Shown here: positions 1 to 7,077 of the stretch, in pieces
How positions within the stretch are numbered: position 1 is the first letter of the stretch
Layout of the letters: each line of letters starts with the position of its first letter
Origin: an uncultured Bacilli bacterium
Lineage (GTDB): Bacteria > Bacillota_I > Bacilli_A > RF39 > UBA660
NCBI GenBank assembly: GCA_947628445.1
Contig: CANQZX010000037.1
Span: forward strand, 1-11,083
Length of the DNA stretch: 11,083 nucleotides
Direction of reading: 5' to 3'
Notes under the pieces: model-generated
Databases searched by the model: none
Told to the model about the DNA's origin: nothing
What the model saw: the letters and a program-made list of their open reading frames with translations, nothing else
Program-made: the position numbers and the translations under genes

Positions 1-87
1 AATAATGAAAATAAATTTAAAAAAAACTGTTGGAAAACTCCAATCATTTTACAAACTGAAAAATTTCCATATGTAAAACCAAAATAA
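1..87 (+). CDS. possible C-terminal end of an upstream gene (partial)
   Basis: Frame 1 is open from the window edge to a TAA at 85-87, giving 28 residues that end in YVKPK. The stop lies only 5 nt before a well-formed intrinsic terminator, the usual arrangement at the end of a gene. No family can be assigned from so short a lysine- and asparagine-rich tail. Frame 2 is also open, to a TAA at 74-76, so the frame choice is not certain. The upstream sequence would settle it. Confidence 0.4.
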   Translation, partial: NNENKFKKNCWKTPIILQTEKFPYVKPK

Positions 88-92
88 AAGAA

Positions 93-137
93 CTGTCAAG
101 AAATTAATCACTTAATTTCCGGACAGCCCCTTTTTTT
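93..137 (+). terminator. intrinsic terminator of the upstream transcript
   Basis: CTGTC (93-97) pairs with GACAG (122-126). After a 2x2 mismatch (AA/CG), GAAATTAA (100-107) pairs with TTAATTTC (112-119), closing a TCAC loop. The hairpin is followed by CCCC and seven T (131-137). It separates the upstream unit from the heptose operon. Confidence 0.8.
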
Positions 138-163
138 GTGAAAAATAGAATATGTAAAATAAC

Positions 164-192
164 TTGCTAAAGCTAGAGAAATATTTTATAAT
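164..192 (+). promoter_or_regulatory. vegetative (SigA-type) promoter of the heptose/glycan operon
   Basis: The -35 is TTGCTA (164-169) and the -10 is a perfect TATAAT (187-192), with an optimal 17-nt spacer. The predicted transcript starts near 199, giving a leader of about 75 nt before the first gene. No riboswitch or operator was recognised in that leader. Confidence 0.75.
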
Positions 193-274
193 TTTAATAG
201 GAATAATTAATAAAAAAAGAGCTTTTTCTATTTAATAAAGATTGGGTTTTTAAGTAGTAAGAGGAGTGAGAAAG

Positions 275-1405
275 ATGAAAAAAAAGCAAAAGATTTTATT
301 TATAATTTGGTCCTTTTCCTATGGTGGCGGGGCCGAAAATCTTTTAGCCAATATTGTAAATCGAATGGATTTAGATAAATATGAAATTGATATTTTAGAA
401 TATTGGCATTCAAATATTAAAATCTTAGAAGTTGATAAAAGGATTCACGTTTTAAAACCGATTATTGATGAAACCAAAGATAATCATTTGAAAATGTGGC
501 TAGCCAAAATTCTCGTGGAATATTTTCCCGGTATTTTACGAAAAATATATTTAAAAAATAACTATGACTATGAAATAGCTTTTAATTCCTTAATTCCTAC
601 TTATTTATTAAGTAAAAAAGGTAAAACTATTTCGTGGGTTCATACCGATATTTATGATTTGAAAACTCATAAATACGAATATTGGTTACAAAAAAGGGCT
701 TATAAACATATTAAAAAAATTGTCGCTATATCTGATAATACCTATCAATCAATTATTGATATCTATCCAGAACATAAAGATAAAACAGTTATAATTCATA
801 ATTCTTTAGACTTTGATACTATTAAAAAAATGGCGAAAGAAAAACCAAATATTAAAAAAGAAAAATTTACTTTTTTATTCGCGGGAAGACTTGATGATCG
901 TAAAAATCCTTTGTATTTAATTGATATTGCGCAAGCGATGAAAGAAAAAGGCCTAGATTTTAATATATGGATGTTAGGCCGGGGCAAATTAAAAGATGAA
1001 TTGTCGGCCAAAATAAAAAAATTGCATTTGGAAAAAGAGGTTAAATTATTGGGTTTTCAAGAAAACCAATATGCTTATTTAGCCCAAAGCGATGCTGTTA
1101 TAATGACATCTACGCAAGAGGGATTCCCGGCTATCCTAGCCGAAGGTTTGGTTTTAGGTAAGCCCTTTATTTCCACACCTGTTGGGGGAACTAAAGAAAT
1201 GGCCGTCGATCATAAATGTGGCTTTCGGGCAGAAAATATTACGGAATTTGTTAATTGGGCCGATAAATTAATTAACGATCCCAAATTATATCGCCAAATT
1301 GCGGCAAATGGGCAAAAGTACATTGCTAAATTTACTTATCAACAACAAATTAAAGATTTAGAAAAATTATTTGCCACTTTAGATAAAGAAGAAAAAAATA
1401 ATTAA
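275..1405 (+). CDS. glycosyltransferase family 4 (GT-B fold)
   Basis: This is a cytoplasmic or membrane-associated sugar transferase that moves a sugar from a nucleotide donor to a glycan acceptor. The ATG at 275 is chosen because AGGAG (262-266) lies 8 nt upstream; the in-frame GTG at 266 overlaps that Shine-Dalgarno, so the protein is 376 aa. The N-terminal Rossmann half carries the glycine-rich acceptor loop (GGGAEN, residues 17-22). The C-terminal donor half carries GRLDDRKNP (204-212) and the E-x7-E nucleotide-sugar motif EGFPAILAE (282-290), followed by GKPFISTPVGG. There is no signal peptide or membrane segment. It is the first gene of the operon, 12 nt before the heptose kinase gene, so a heptose donor is an attractive guess, but donor and acceptor cannot be read from the sequence. 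Confidence 0.9.
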   Translation: MKKKQKILFIIWSFSYGGGAENLLANIVNRMDLDKYEIDILEYWHSNIKILEVDKRIHVLKPIIDETKDNHLKMWLAKILVEYFPGILRKIYLKNNYDYEIAFNSLIPTYLLSKKGKTISWVHTDIYDLKTHKYEYWLQKRAYKHIKKIVAISDNTYQSIIDIYPEHKDKTVIIHNSLDFDTIKKMAKEKPNIKKEKFTFLFAGRLDDRKNPLYLIDIAQAMKEKGLDFNIWMLGRGKLKDELSAKIKKLHLEKEVKLLGFQENQYAYLAQSDAVIMTSTQEGFPAILAEGLVLGKPFISTPVGGTKEMAVDHKCGFRAENITEFVNWADKLINDPKLYRQIAANGQKYIAKFTYQQQIKDLEKLFATLDKEEKNN

Positions 1406-1417
1406 AAAGGAGAAAAT

Positions 1418-2395
1418 ATGATAATAACCAAAACCCCATTTCGGGTAAGCTTATGTGGTGGGGGAAGCGATTTACCATCATTTTATGAAGAAAATGGCGG
1501 TTGTGTTATCAGCACAACGATTAAAAAATATATGTATATTACCTCCCATCCGGCTTTTGATCGAAAAACCACAACTTTAAAGTATTCTAAAACGGAAATT
1601 GTTAATAATTTAGCGGATATTAATCATCCCATATTTCGGGAATGTTTAAAACAAGAAAAATTACAAGGTTTAGAAATAACCTCTATTGCGGATGTTCCAC
1701 AAGGAACGGGATTGGGCTCTTCTAGTGCCTTTACCGTAGGACTTATTAAAAATTTAAAATGTCATAAACGGGAATTTATTTCCGAGGAGGAATTAGCCGA
1801 AGCGGCTTGTCATATGGAAATTGATGTTTTAAAAAATCCGATTGGTAAGCAAGATCAATATGCCGCGGCTTTTGGGGGATTAAATTATTACCAATTTAAT
1901 AAAGATGGCTCTGTTTATGTTGAACCAATTTTAATGTCGAAGGAAGCTTTAAATAAATTAGAAAGTAACTTATTGATGTTATATGTGGGAGGAGAACATA
2001 ATGCCTCTGCTATTTTAAAAGAACAATCGCAAAATATGATATCCGATGAAGAAAAACAAGCTAAACAAAAAATGATTGTGGATTTAACCCATAAACTTAA
2101 ATATGAATTGGAACATAATAATGTTGATTATGTTGGTGAGGTCTTACACCAAAATTGGTTAATTAAAAAGACTTTAGCCCAAGGAATTTCTAATCCGGAT
2201 TTTGATAAAATCTATGATCGGGCCTTAGCCAATGGTGCTAGTGGTGGTAAAATCTTAGGGGCTGGTGGTAGTGGCTTTTTCCTATTTTATGTTCCTCAAG
2301 CTAAACAAAAGCAATTTCGCGCTGCCATGCACGATTTGACGGAAATGGAATTTGAATTTGATCATCAAGGATCAACGGTAATATTTGTAAATTAA
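1418..2395 (+). CDS. hddA: D-glycero-alpha-D-manno-heptose 7-phosphate kinase (GHMP family)
   Basis: This kinase phosphorylates the anomeric carbon of D-glycero-D-manno-heptose 7-phosphate with ATP, giving the alpha 1,7-bisphosphate, the second step of the GDP-heptose pathway. The 325-aa length is typical of the family. Visible GHMP features are the N-terminal TPFRVSLCGGGSDLP (6-20), the ATP-binding loop PQGTGLGSSSA (94-104), the conserved GKQDQYAAAFGGLN block (143-156) and the C-terminal GAGGSGFFLF (281-290). AGGAG at 1407-1411 fixes the ATG start. It lies 12 nt after the glycosyltransferase gene and 11 nt before the epimerase gene. Other GHMP sugar kinases such as fucose kinases are more distant alternatives; the neighbouring gmhA and gmhB/hddC functions make the heptose assignment strong. 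Confidence 0.88.
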   Translation: MIITKTPFRVSLCGGGSDLPSFYEENGGCVISTTIKKYMYITSHPAFDRKTTTLKYSKTEIVNNLADINHPIFRECLKQEKLQGLEITSIADVPQGTGLGSSSAFTVGLIKNLKCHKREFISEEELAEAACHMEIDVLKNPIGKQDQYAAAFGGLNYYQFNKDGSVYVEPILMSKEALNKLESNLLMLYVGGEHNASAILKEQSQNMISDEEKQAKQKMIVDLTHKLKYELEHNNVDYVGEVLHQNWLIKKTLAQGISNPDFDKIYDRALANGASGGKILGAGGSGFFLFYVPQAKQKQFRAAMHDLTEMEFEFDHQGSTVIFVN

Positions 2396-2406
2396 GGAGG
2401 AAAAAA

Positions 2407-3354
2407 ATGAAAGTATTAGTTACCGGTGGTGCTGGTTTTATCGGTACCCATTTAGTAAGAAAATTATTGGAAAGGGATATAGAAGTTGTTTGTGTCGATA
2501 ATTTCACTTTAGGAAAATCGGCTAATGTAGAAATATTTAAAGCTAATCCGAAGTATAAATTTTATGAATTAAATATCGAAGATACAGAAACTTTTTGCCA
2601 AACTTTAGCTGCTGAAAAAATTGATATGGTTTATCATTTAGCAGCCAATTCAGATATTCAAAAGGGCGGTAAAAATCCGAGTATTGATTTAAATAATACC
2701 TTTATGACAACCTATAGTGTTTTAGAATTAATGCGGCGGCAAGATATTAAAAAATTGTTTTTTTCTTCCACCTCAGCCATTTATGGTGATCGCCAAGAAT
2801 TATTAACAGAAAATTTAGGGGGGTTAAAACCAATTTCTTATTATGGTAGTGCTAAATATGCTTCTGAGGGCTTTATTTCTTCCTATACTCATATGAATGA
2901 TTTAGCAACGGTTATTTTCCGTTTTCCCAATGTAATAGGACCTAATTTAACCCATGGTGTTATTTATGATTTTGTTAATAAATTAAAAGAAAATCCCCGG
3001 GAATTAACTATTTTAGGTGATGGAACGCAAACTAAACCATATTTATATGTATTGGATTTAGTAGATGCTATTTTAACCTTTACTTTAGACCGGCCAATGG
3101 CCACGGGCTTGGAAATATATAATGTTGGTGTGGAAAGTGCGACAAATGTGACAACGATTGCCAATATTATTTGTGAAGAATTGGGCTTGCATGATGTTAA
3201 ATATAATTATACTGGTGGTAATATTGGCTGGAAAGGCGATGTTCCTAGATTCCAATATGATTTATCCAAAATTCACCAAGCGGGTTGGACAGCTGCCCAT
3301 ACCTCTGATGAATCCGTCCGCGAAACTGCGCGAAATATCAAGGAACAATTATAA
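2407..3354 (+). CDS. NAD-dependent sugar-nucleotide epimerase (extended SDR family)
   Basis: This 315-aa extended short-chain dehydrogenase/reductase is likely to act on a nucleotide sugar. The N-terminal Rossmann motif is TGGAGFIG (6-13, GxxGxxG), with Asp31 at the end of strand 2, which favours NAD over NADP. The catalytic Tyr-Lys pair is Y146-x3-K150 (YGSAK), and the upstream Ser/Thr cluster SSTSAIYG (120-127) resembles UDP-glucose 4-epimerases. The TDE motif expected of a 4,6-dehydratase is absent. A full AAGGAGG Shine-Dalgarno (2395-2401) precedes the ATG. In this operon it may modify GDP-heptose or supply another sugar of the same glycan; an HldD-type 6-epimerase role is possible but not supported by motif. 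The stop codon overlaps the next ATG (TAATG), implying translational coupling. Confidence 0.82.
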   Translation: MKVLVTGGAGFIGTHLVRKLLERDIEVVCVDNFTLGKSANVEIFKANPKYKFYELNIEDTETFCQTLAAEKIDMVYHLAANSDIQKGGKNPSIDLNNTFMTTYSVLELMRRQDIKKLFFSSTSAIYGDRQELLTENLGGLKPISYYGSAKYASEGFISSYTHMNDLATVIFRFPNVIGPNLTHGVIYDFVNKLKENPRELTILGDGTQTKPYLYVLDLVDAILTFTLDRPMATGLEIYNVGVESATNVTTIANIICEELGLHDVKYNYTGGNIGWKGDVPRFQYDLSKIHQAGWTAAHTSDESVRETARNIKEQL

Positions 3355-4661
3355 TGAAAGCAGTGATTATGGCGGGTGGCAAAGGTACGCGTATTTCTAC
3401 TATTACCAATGATGAAATACCCAAACCAATGTTAACTGTTGCGGGAATTCCCATTTTAGAGCACCAAATAAATTGTTTAAAAAAGTCGGGAATTAACGAA
3501 ATAATTATTGTGATTGGTCACTTAGGTGACAAAATAAAAGATTATTTTGGCGATGGGGCTAAATGGCAAGTAAAAATTACTTATTTCGCGGAAAATCCGG
3601 AACAATTATTAGGTACCGCTGGCTCTTTGTATTATTTAAAAGAAGAATTAACCGATGATTTTATTTTAATCTTTGGCGATGTCTTTTTAAGTGTTGATTT
3701 TAAAAGGATGATTGCTTTTCATCGGGCTAACAAAGCAGATGCAACTTTACTTACGCATCCTAATTCTCACCCTTTTGATAGTGACCTAATTATTACTAAA
3801 GATAATCGGGTTGAAGCTTTTGATTCCAAAGAAAATGTGCGAAATTATGATTATTCGAATATGGTTAATTCGGGAATTTATCTTTTTTCTCCTAAAATTC
3901 TTGATTATATTACGAAACCCCAAAAATATAATTTAGAAAAGGATATTATTAAAGCCATGTTAGGGGTTGATCGTGTTTTTGCTTATCATTCAACCGAATA
4001 TGTAAAAGATATGGGAACGCCAGAAAGATATCAAAGTGTAAACGATGATTACGCTAATGGAATCTGTGAAAAAAGAAATTTGGCTAATAAGCAAAAGGCC
4101 ATTTTCTTAGATCGAGATGGCACAATAAATGAACATAAAAGCTTTTTAGTTCATAAAGAAGATTTAGCATTAATTCCTGGGGTAGCTGAAGCAATCAAGT
4201 TAATAAATGCCTCAGAATATTTATGTATTGTTATTACGAATCAACCCATTATTGCTCGGGGCGAAAGTACTGTTGAAAATTTAAATAATATTCACCGACA
4301 TTTAGAAACTTTACTGGGGAATGAAGGGGCTTACTTGGATGGCTTATATTATTGTCCTCATCATCCGGATAAAGGTTTTGAAGGCGAGGTTCCAGAATTA
4401 AAAATTGCTTGCTCTTGTCGGAAACCGCAAACGGGGTTATTAACTCAAGCTGCAGCCGATTTTAATCTAGATATAGCCCAATCCTTCGTTATTGGTGATT
4501 CGACTTGCGATATTCAAATGGCTCATAATGTGGGCATTCCTGGTATTTTAGTTCAAACTGGTGAAGCTGGACGCGATGGTAAATATGATGTTTCTCCTGA
4601 TGAAGGGGCTGAAGATTTATTAGATGCTGTTCAAAAAATTTTAAAAAGAAAGAAAAGGTAA
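3354..4661 (+). CDS. bifunctional heptose-1-phosphate guanylyltransferase / heptose-bisphosphate phosphatase fusion (HddC-GmhB)
   Basis: This 435-aa protein appears to join the last two steps of GDP-heptose synthesis. Residues 1 to about 235 form a nucleotidyltransferase with the signature GGKGTR (8-13), KPM (24-26) and a metal-binding Asp109 in FGD. From about residue 248 a HAD-IIIA phosphatase of the GmhB type follows: FLDRDGT (251-257; nucleophile Asp253, acid/base Asp255), ITNQ (294-297), the zinc site Cys334-x-His336 and Cys353-x-Cys355, then RKP and GDSTCD (381-386). All catalytic residues are present in both halves, and the frame runs through without a stop or internal frameshift. A short linker (about 236-247) joins them. 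GDP specificity is inferred from the HddA partner; the transferase half alone could be read as another hexose/heptose-phosphate nucleotidyltransferase. It overlaps the epimerase stop by one base and ends 5 nt before gmhA. Confidence 0.88.
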   Translation: MKAVIMAGGKGTRISTITNDEIPKPMLTVAGIPILEHQINCLKKSGINEIIIVIGHLGDKIKDYFGDGAKWQVKITYFAENPEQLLGTAGSLYYLKEELTDDFILIFGDVFLSVDFKRMIAFHRANKADATLLTHPNSHPFDSDLIITKDNRVEAFDSKENVRNYDYSNMVNSGIYLFSPKILDYITKPQKYNLEKDIIKAMLGVDRVFAYHSTEYVKDMGTPERYQSVNDDYANGICEKRNLANKQKAIFLDRDGTINEHKSFLVHKEDLALIPGVAEAIKLINASEYLCIVITNQPIIARGESTVENLNNIHRHLETLLGNEGAYLDGLYYCPHHPDKGFEGEVPELKIACSCRKPQTGLLTQAAADFNLDIAQSFVIGDSTCDIQMAHNVGIPGILVQTGEAGRDGKYDVSPDEGAEDLLDAVQKILKRKKR

Positions 4662-4666
4662 GATAA

Positions 4667-5272
4667 ATGGATTTTAAAAAAGCAATTACAGAATACTATG
4701 CTCGTGAAATTAAATGTATTGAAGCGCTTAATCTAGCGGAAATTAATGAAACGATGCAAGCAATTTATAAGACATACGAAAATAAGGGGACAATTTATGT
4801 CTGTGGTAATGGAGGTAGTGCCTCAACAGCAAGTCATATGCAAAATGATTTTAATAAAGGCATTAGTGAACGTTTAGATAAAAAGTTTAATTTTTATTGT
4901 TTAAATGATAATGTTTCAACCATCATGGCCGTGGCTAATGATATTGGTTATGAAGAAATATTTCGTTTTCAATTAATTAATAAAATAACGGCTAATGATT
5001 TATTTATTGGTATTTCCGGTTCCGGTAATTCGCAAAATGTATTAAATGCGGCGACTTATGCTCAAGAATGTGGGGCTAAAGTAATAGGTATTACGGGTTA
5101 TTCCGGCGGTAAATTAGCTCAAATGGCCGACTATAAAATGCATGTAGCGGAAGACGATATGCAAATTGCGGAAGATTTACATATGACTTTTGATCATATG
5201 ATGATGAAAGTATTTTACAATTATTTAGTTTTAGGGGAAATGACTGGTAATAATATTGATGGACATTGTTAA
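4667..5272 (+). CDS. gmhA: sedoheptulose 7-phosphate isomerase (GmhA-like, SIS domain)
   Basis: This is the first committed step of heptose synthesis, converting sedoheptulose 7-phosphate to D-glycero-D-manno-heptose 7-phosphate. The 201-aa length fits GmhA. SIS phosphate-binding loops are visible as CGNGGSAS (46-53) and SGSGNS (117-122), with ITGYSGG at 142-148. Residues at the known GmhA metal-ligand positions are His57, Asp61, Glu169 and His177, with the family spacing of 4 and 8; the classical set is His-Glu-Gln-His, so two ligands are replaced by other metal-capable residues. The start ATG lies 5 nt after the fusion gene, with AAAGG in the end of that gene as ribosome site. The operon context supports heptose isomerase over other SIS sugar isomerases. 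Confidence 0.85.
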   Translation: MDFKKAITEYYAREIKCIEALNLAEINETMQAIYKTYENKGTIYVCGNGGSASTASHMQNDFNKGISERLDKKFNFYCLNDNVSTIMAVANDIGYEEIFRFQLINKITANDLFIGISGSGNSQNVLNAATYAQECGAKVIGITGYSGGKLAQMADYKMHVAEDDMQIAEDLHMTFDHMMMKVFYNYLVLGEMTGNNIDGHC

Positions 5273-5289
5273 GTGAAAGGAATAACACT

Positions 5290-5850
5290 ATGAATCGCGA
5301 TTATGAATTTAATGCCAAATTAGAAAATCATGAGTTAGGTAATCAAAATATTTATCGGTTAAGATATATTTCTTACCAACGCATTGGGGAGGGATATACT
5401 AACCAAAAAGATAATCTTGAATTAATGGATTGGCCTTTTGATCCCTTTATGTTACCTTTGAAAATGAGCCGTGAAGAGGCCTTTAAGGTTCTATCTTATT
5501 TAATTGATTATTTAGAAAAAAACTTAGCTTTACCAGAATGTTCTTATGAAGGTGTTAAAGCTTTAAATGAGGTATTATCTTTAGAAAGATTAGGTTTTAA
5601 AAAAATTTCTCATCCAGTAGCGGATAAAGATATAATTGATTTATTTACCGTAACGGGAAGAATATTATTGTTTCAAAAAAGTAAAAATTATTTAAAATAT
5701 TTTGATTGGTATACAGAGGGAGTTACGCTTGAAGAGATAAAAGGCATTTATCAAAAATTAGGTTTAGAGTTTTTTGATTTAAAACCCGAAGGTGAATTAT
5801 CCGAAATTAAAACTAGAAAAAGAAAACTACCGACGATTAAATTAAGTTAA
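5290..5850 (+). CDS. uncharacterised protein, last gene of the heptose operon
   Basis: I do not recognise the family of this 186-aa protein. The ATG at 5290 is preceded by AAAGGA (5276-5281) with 8 nt spacing, so it is preferred over an in-frame TTG at 5266 that overlaps gmhA. There is no signal peptide, membrane segment or cysteine-rich motif. An N-terminal segment looks beta-rich and contains aromatic residues (DWPFDPF near residue 44), a central stretch is helical (about 55-75), the second half looks mixed alpha/beta, and the C-terminus is basic (TRKRKLP). It starts 17 nt after gmhA and ends just before the operon terminator, so it is co-transcribed and probably linked to the glycan pathway as an enzyme, adaptor or regulator. 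That role is inference from position only. Confidence 0.75.
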   Translation: MNRDYEFNAKLENHELGNQNIYRLRYISYQRIGEGYTNQKDNLELMDWPFDPFMLPLKMSREEAFKVLSYLIDYLEKNLALPECSYEGVKALNEVLSLERLGFKKISHPVADKDIIDLFTVTGRILLFQKSKNYLKYFDWYTEGVTLEEIKGIYQKLGLEFFDLKPEGELSEIKTRKRKLPTIKLS

Positions 5851-5859
5851 AAAAATAAA

Positions 5860-5890
5860 AAAAACAGCTTTAATGACTGTTTTTCTTTTT
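5860..5890 (+). terminator. bidirectional intrinsic terminator between heptose operon and tRNA-Arg
   Basis: AAAAACAG (5860-5867) pairs with CTGTTTTT (5877-5884) around a 9-nt loop, followed by CTTTTT. The A-run to the left (5849-5864) supplies a U-tract on the other strand. The same hairpin can therefore end the operon on + and the converging tRNA transcript on -. Confidence 0.75.
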
Positions 5891-5894
5891 AAAA

Positions 5895-5971
5895 TGGTAT
5901 CCTCGAGGCGATTCGAACGCCTGACCGATCGCTTAGAAGGCGATTGCTCTATCCAGCTGAGCTACGAGGAC
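5895..5971 (-). tRNA. tRNA-Arg (anticodon UCU)
   Basis: The reverse complement folds into a full cloverleaf: acceptor GTCCTCG/CGAGGAT (with one G-U pair at its end), D stem GCTC/GAGC, anticodon stem ATCGC/GCGAT with loop CTTCTAA, 5-nt variable loop, T stem AGGCG/CGCCT with TTCGAAT loop, discriminator A, and an encoded 3' CCA. The anticodon TCT reads AGA/AGG, common arginine codons in this AT-rich genome. Length is 77 nt including CCA. It stands alone, with its own promoter and a shared terminator. Confidence 0.97.
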
Positions 5972-5983
5972 AGGAACAACTAA

Positions 5984-6012
5984 ATTATAACTTAAAATAG
6001 GGTGTAAATCAA
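5984..6012 (-). promoter_or_regulatory. promoter of tRNA-Arg
   Basis: On the minus strand, TTGATT (-35, 6007-6012) is followed after 17 nt by a perfect TATAAT (-10, 5984-5989). The tRNA 5' end lies 12 nt beyond the -10, leaving a very short 5' leader, as usual for bacterial tRNA genes. Confidence 0.85.
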
Positions 6013-6028
6013 GTATTTGTTCATGCTT

Positions 6029-6051
6029 AAAAAAATAGCTTAACGCTATTT
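6029..6051 (-). terminator. intrinsic terminator downstream of gerM
   Basis: On the minus strand AAATAGC pairs with GCTATTT (plus-strand 6045-6051 and 6033-6039) around a 5-nt loop. The 3' arm runs into a stretch of seven U (6029-6035). It lies about 30 nt after the gerM stop codon. Confidence 0.7.
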
Positions 6052-6083
6052 AATAGTATAGATAAAAGTTCAAACTTTATACT

Positions 6084-7019
6084 TTAGCTAATTTCGACTT
6101 TTGCTATTTCTTCGTCTTCGACATTAAATATTACCTCGGTAATATCGTAAGTATCGCGTAGCGATAGGGCAATTGAATATTTAACTTCTTCTAAGATTTC
6201 TTTTTCCTCCAAATTAGCCAGTAAATAATTATTAAAACTTAAGGATATACTATTTTCCAGCAATTCATAACTTAATAGATTAGCCGAAGCTGTTAAATAA
6301 CTAATTAAATTAGTTTGATAAACAGGAGTCGATTTTAAATTGTTGATAATGACCTCAACTGGTTCAGTATGATCATTAGTTATTTCGGTAACGGGAACAT
6401 AGTAATAAAAATCATTATTTTTACTCAAATAATAAATAGTGGTTTTGCTCGTATCTTTAATGGAATCTAAATTATAGATTTTGTTAATACCATAATTTTT
6501 ATCTAAGGTATTAGGTAGTTTCTTCCTGGAATGGGGGAGTTTGGTTAATTGTTGGCCTTCTACAAAAAGCATAATTTGTTTAATTTCCGTTAATTCGGTT
6601 AAAGAATAAATTAAGGCCTCGATCATTTTTTCTTCGTATTGGGACTCAACATTTAAAAACTCGTTACTAAAGTTTAATTTACAAAGGCCATTATCGAGGC
6701 TAAAATCTAATAATTTGGTTCCTTCGGGAATTAAGGGTTTAAAGCTTTCGGGAATATAACTAGATTTCGAACCTCCAATGGTTAAAGCATCGATGATTTC
6801 TTTAATTATATCATTTAATTCCGTTTTATTTTTGACAATGGTTGTGCGAGCCACATAATCATTTTGATCAATTAAAAAAATAGGCATTTCGACTTGATCA
6901 ACATAAGTAAGAGTCTCATCAATATAAGTTTCTTTACTCGGGAAAAAATAAATTATGAGTAAGATTAAAAGGGCTAGGGAAGCCAAAATAATTCTGCGAA
7001 ATGCTGATTTCTTTAACAT
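6084..7019 (-). CDS. gerM: GerM-like sporulation/germination protein with two GerMN domains
   Basis: GerM is a mother-cell membrane protein that in Bacillus subtilis is needed for the SpoIIIA-SpoIIQ (A-Q) channel complex between forespore and mother cell. This 311-aa protein has an N-terminal hydrophobic anchor (about 9-26). Two repeated GerMN domains follow, roughly 45-160 and 193-305. The first shows the typical LIPEGTKLLDFSL (96-108), then NFSNEF and, later, IKQIMLFVEG (146-155). The second is more divergent but has the same order of strands and helices. Unlike B. subtilis GerM, no lipobox cysteine is present, so it should be held by an uncleaved anchor. AAGGTGG (7024-7030) is the ribosome site. 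It lies downstream of gerE across a terminator, and a -10-like CATATAAT element just upstream suggests its own mother-cell promoter. Confidence 0.85.
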   Translation of the reverse strand: MLKKSAFRRIILASLALLILLIIYFFPSKETYIDETLTYVDQVEMPIFLIDQNDYVARTTIVKNKTELNDIIKEIIDALTIGGSKSSYIPESFKPLIPEGTKLLDFSLDNGLCKLNFSNEFLNVESQYEEKMIEALIYSLTELTEIKQIMLFVEGQQLTKLPHSRKKLPNTLDKNYGINKIYNLDSIKDTSKTTIYYLSKNNDFYYYVPVTEITNDHTEPVEVIINNLKSTPVYQTNLISYLTASANLLSYELLENSISLSFNNYLLANLEEKEILEEVKYSIALSLRDTYDITEVIFNVEDEEIAKVEIS

Positions 7020-7036
7020 AATTCCACCTTAATTTA

Positions 7037-7044
7037 ATTATATG
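7037..7044 (-). promoter_or_regulatory. possible gerM -10 element (CATATAAT)
   Basis: Minus-strand CATATAAT fits the SigE -10 pattern CATAnnnT and also contains a SigA-like TATAAT. The expected start would fall near 7030, giving an extremely short leader. No convincing -35 exists, because that region is the U-tract and hairpin of the gerE terminator. It is offered because gerM is otherwise cut off from upstream transcription by that terminator. Confidence 0.35.
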
Positions 7045-7052
7045 GAAAACCG

Positions 7053-7076
7053 AAAAAAAAAAGACCGAAGTCTTTC
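7053..7076 (-). terminator. intrinsic terminator after gerE (UUCG tetraloop)
   Basis: On the minus strand AAAGAC (7075-7070) and GTCTTT (7065-7060) form a stem closed by a UUCG tetraloop, followed by a long U-run to 7053. It begins 1-2 nt after the gerE stop codon and should largely separate gerE from gerM. Confidence 0.88.
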
Positions 7077-7077
7077 T

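Noticed and set aside
199..274. Riboswitch or attenuator in the leader of the heptose operon
   Set aside because: Only a tiny AT-rich hairpin (AAAAA/TTTTT) is present, with no known aptamer features.
796..1011. Antisense frames inside coding genes (also at 2301-2507, 2964-3164, 5091-5288 and 9453-9647)
   Set aside because: Short, without ribosome sites, opposite conserved catalytic domains; typical shadow frames.
3158..3412. 84-codon plus-strand frame spanning the epimerase/fusion-gene junction
   Set aside because: It lies out of frame within two well-supported enzymes, with no ribosome site and no domain.
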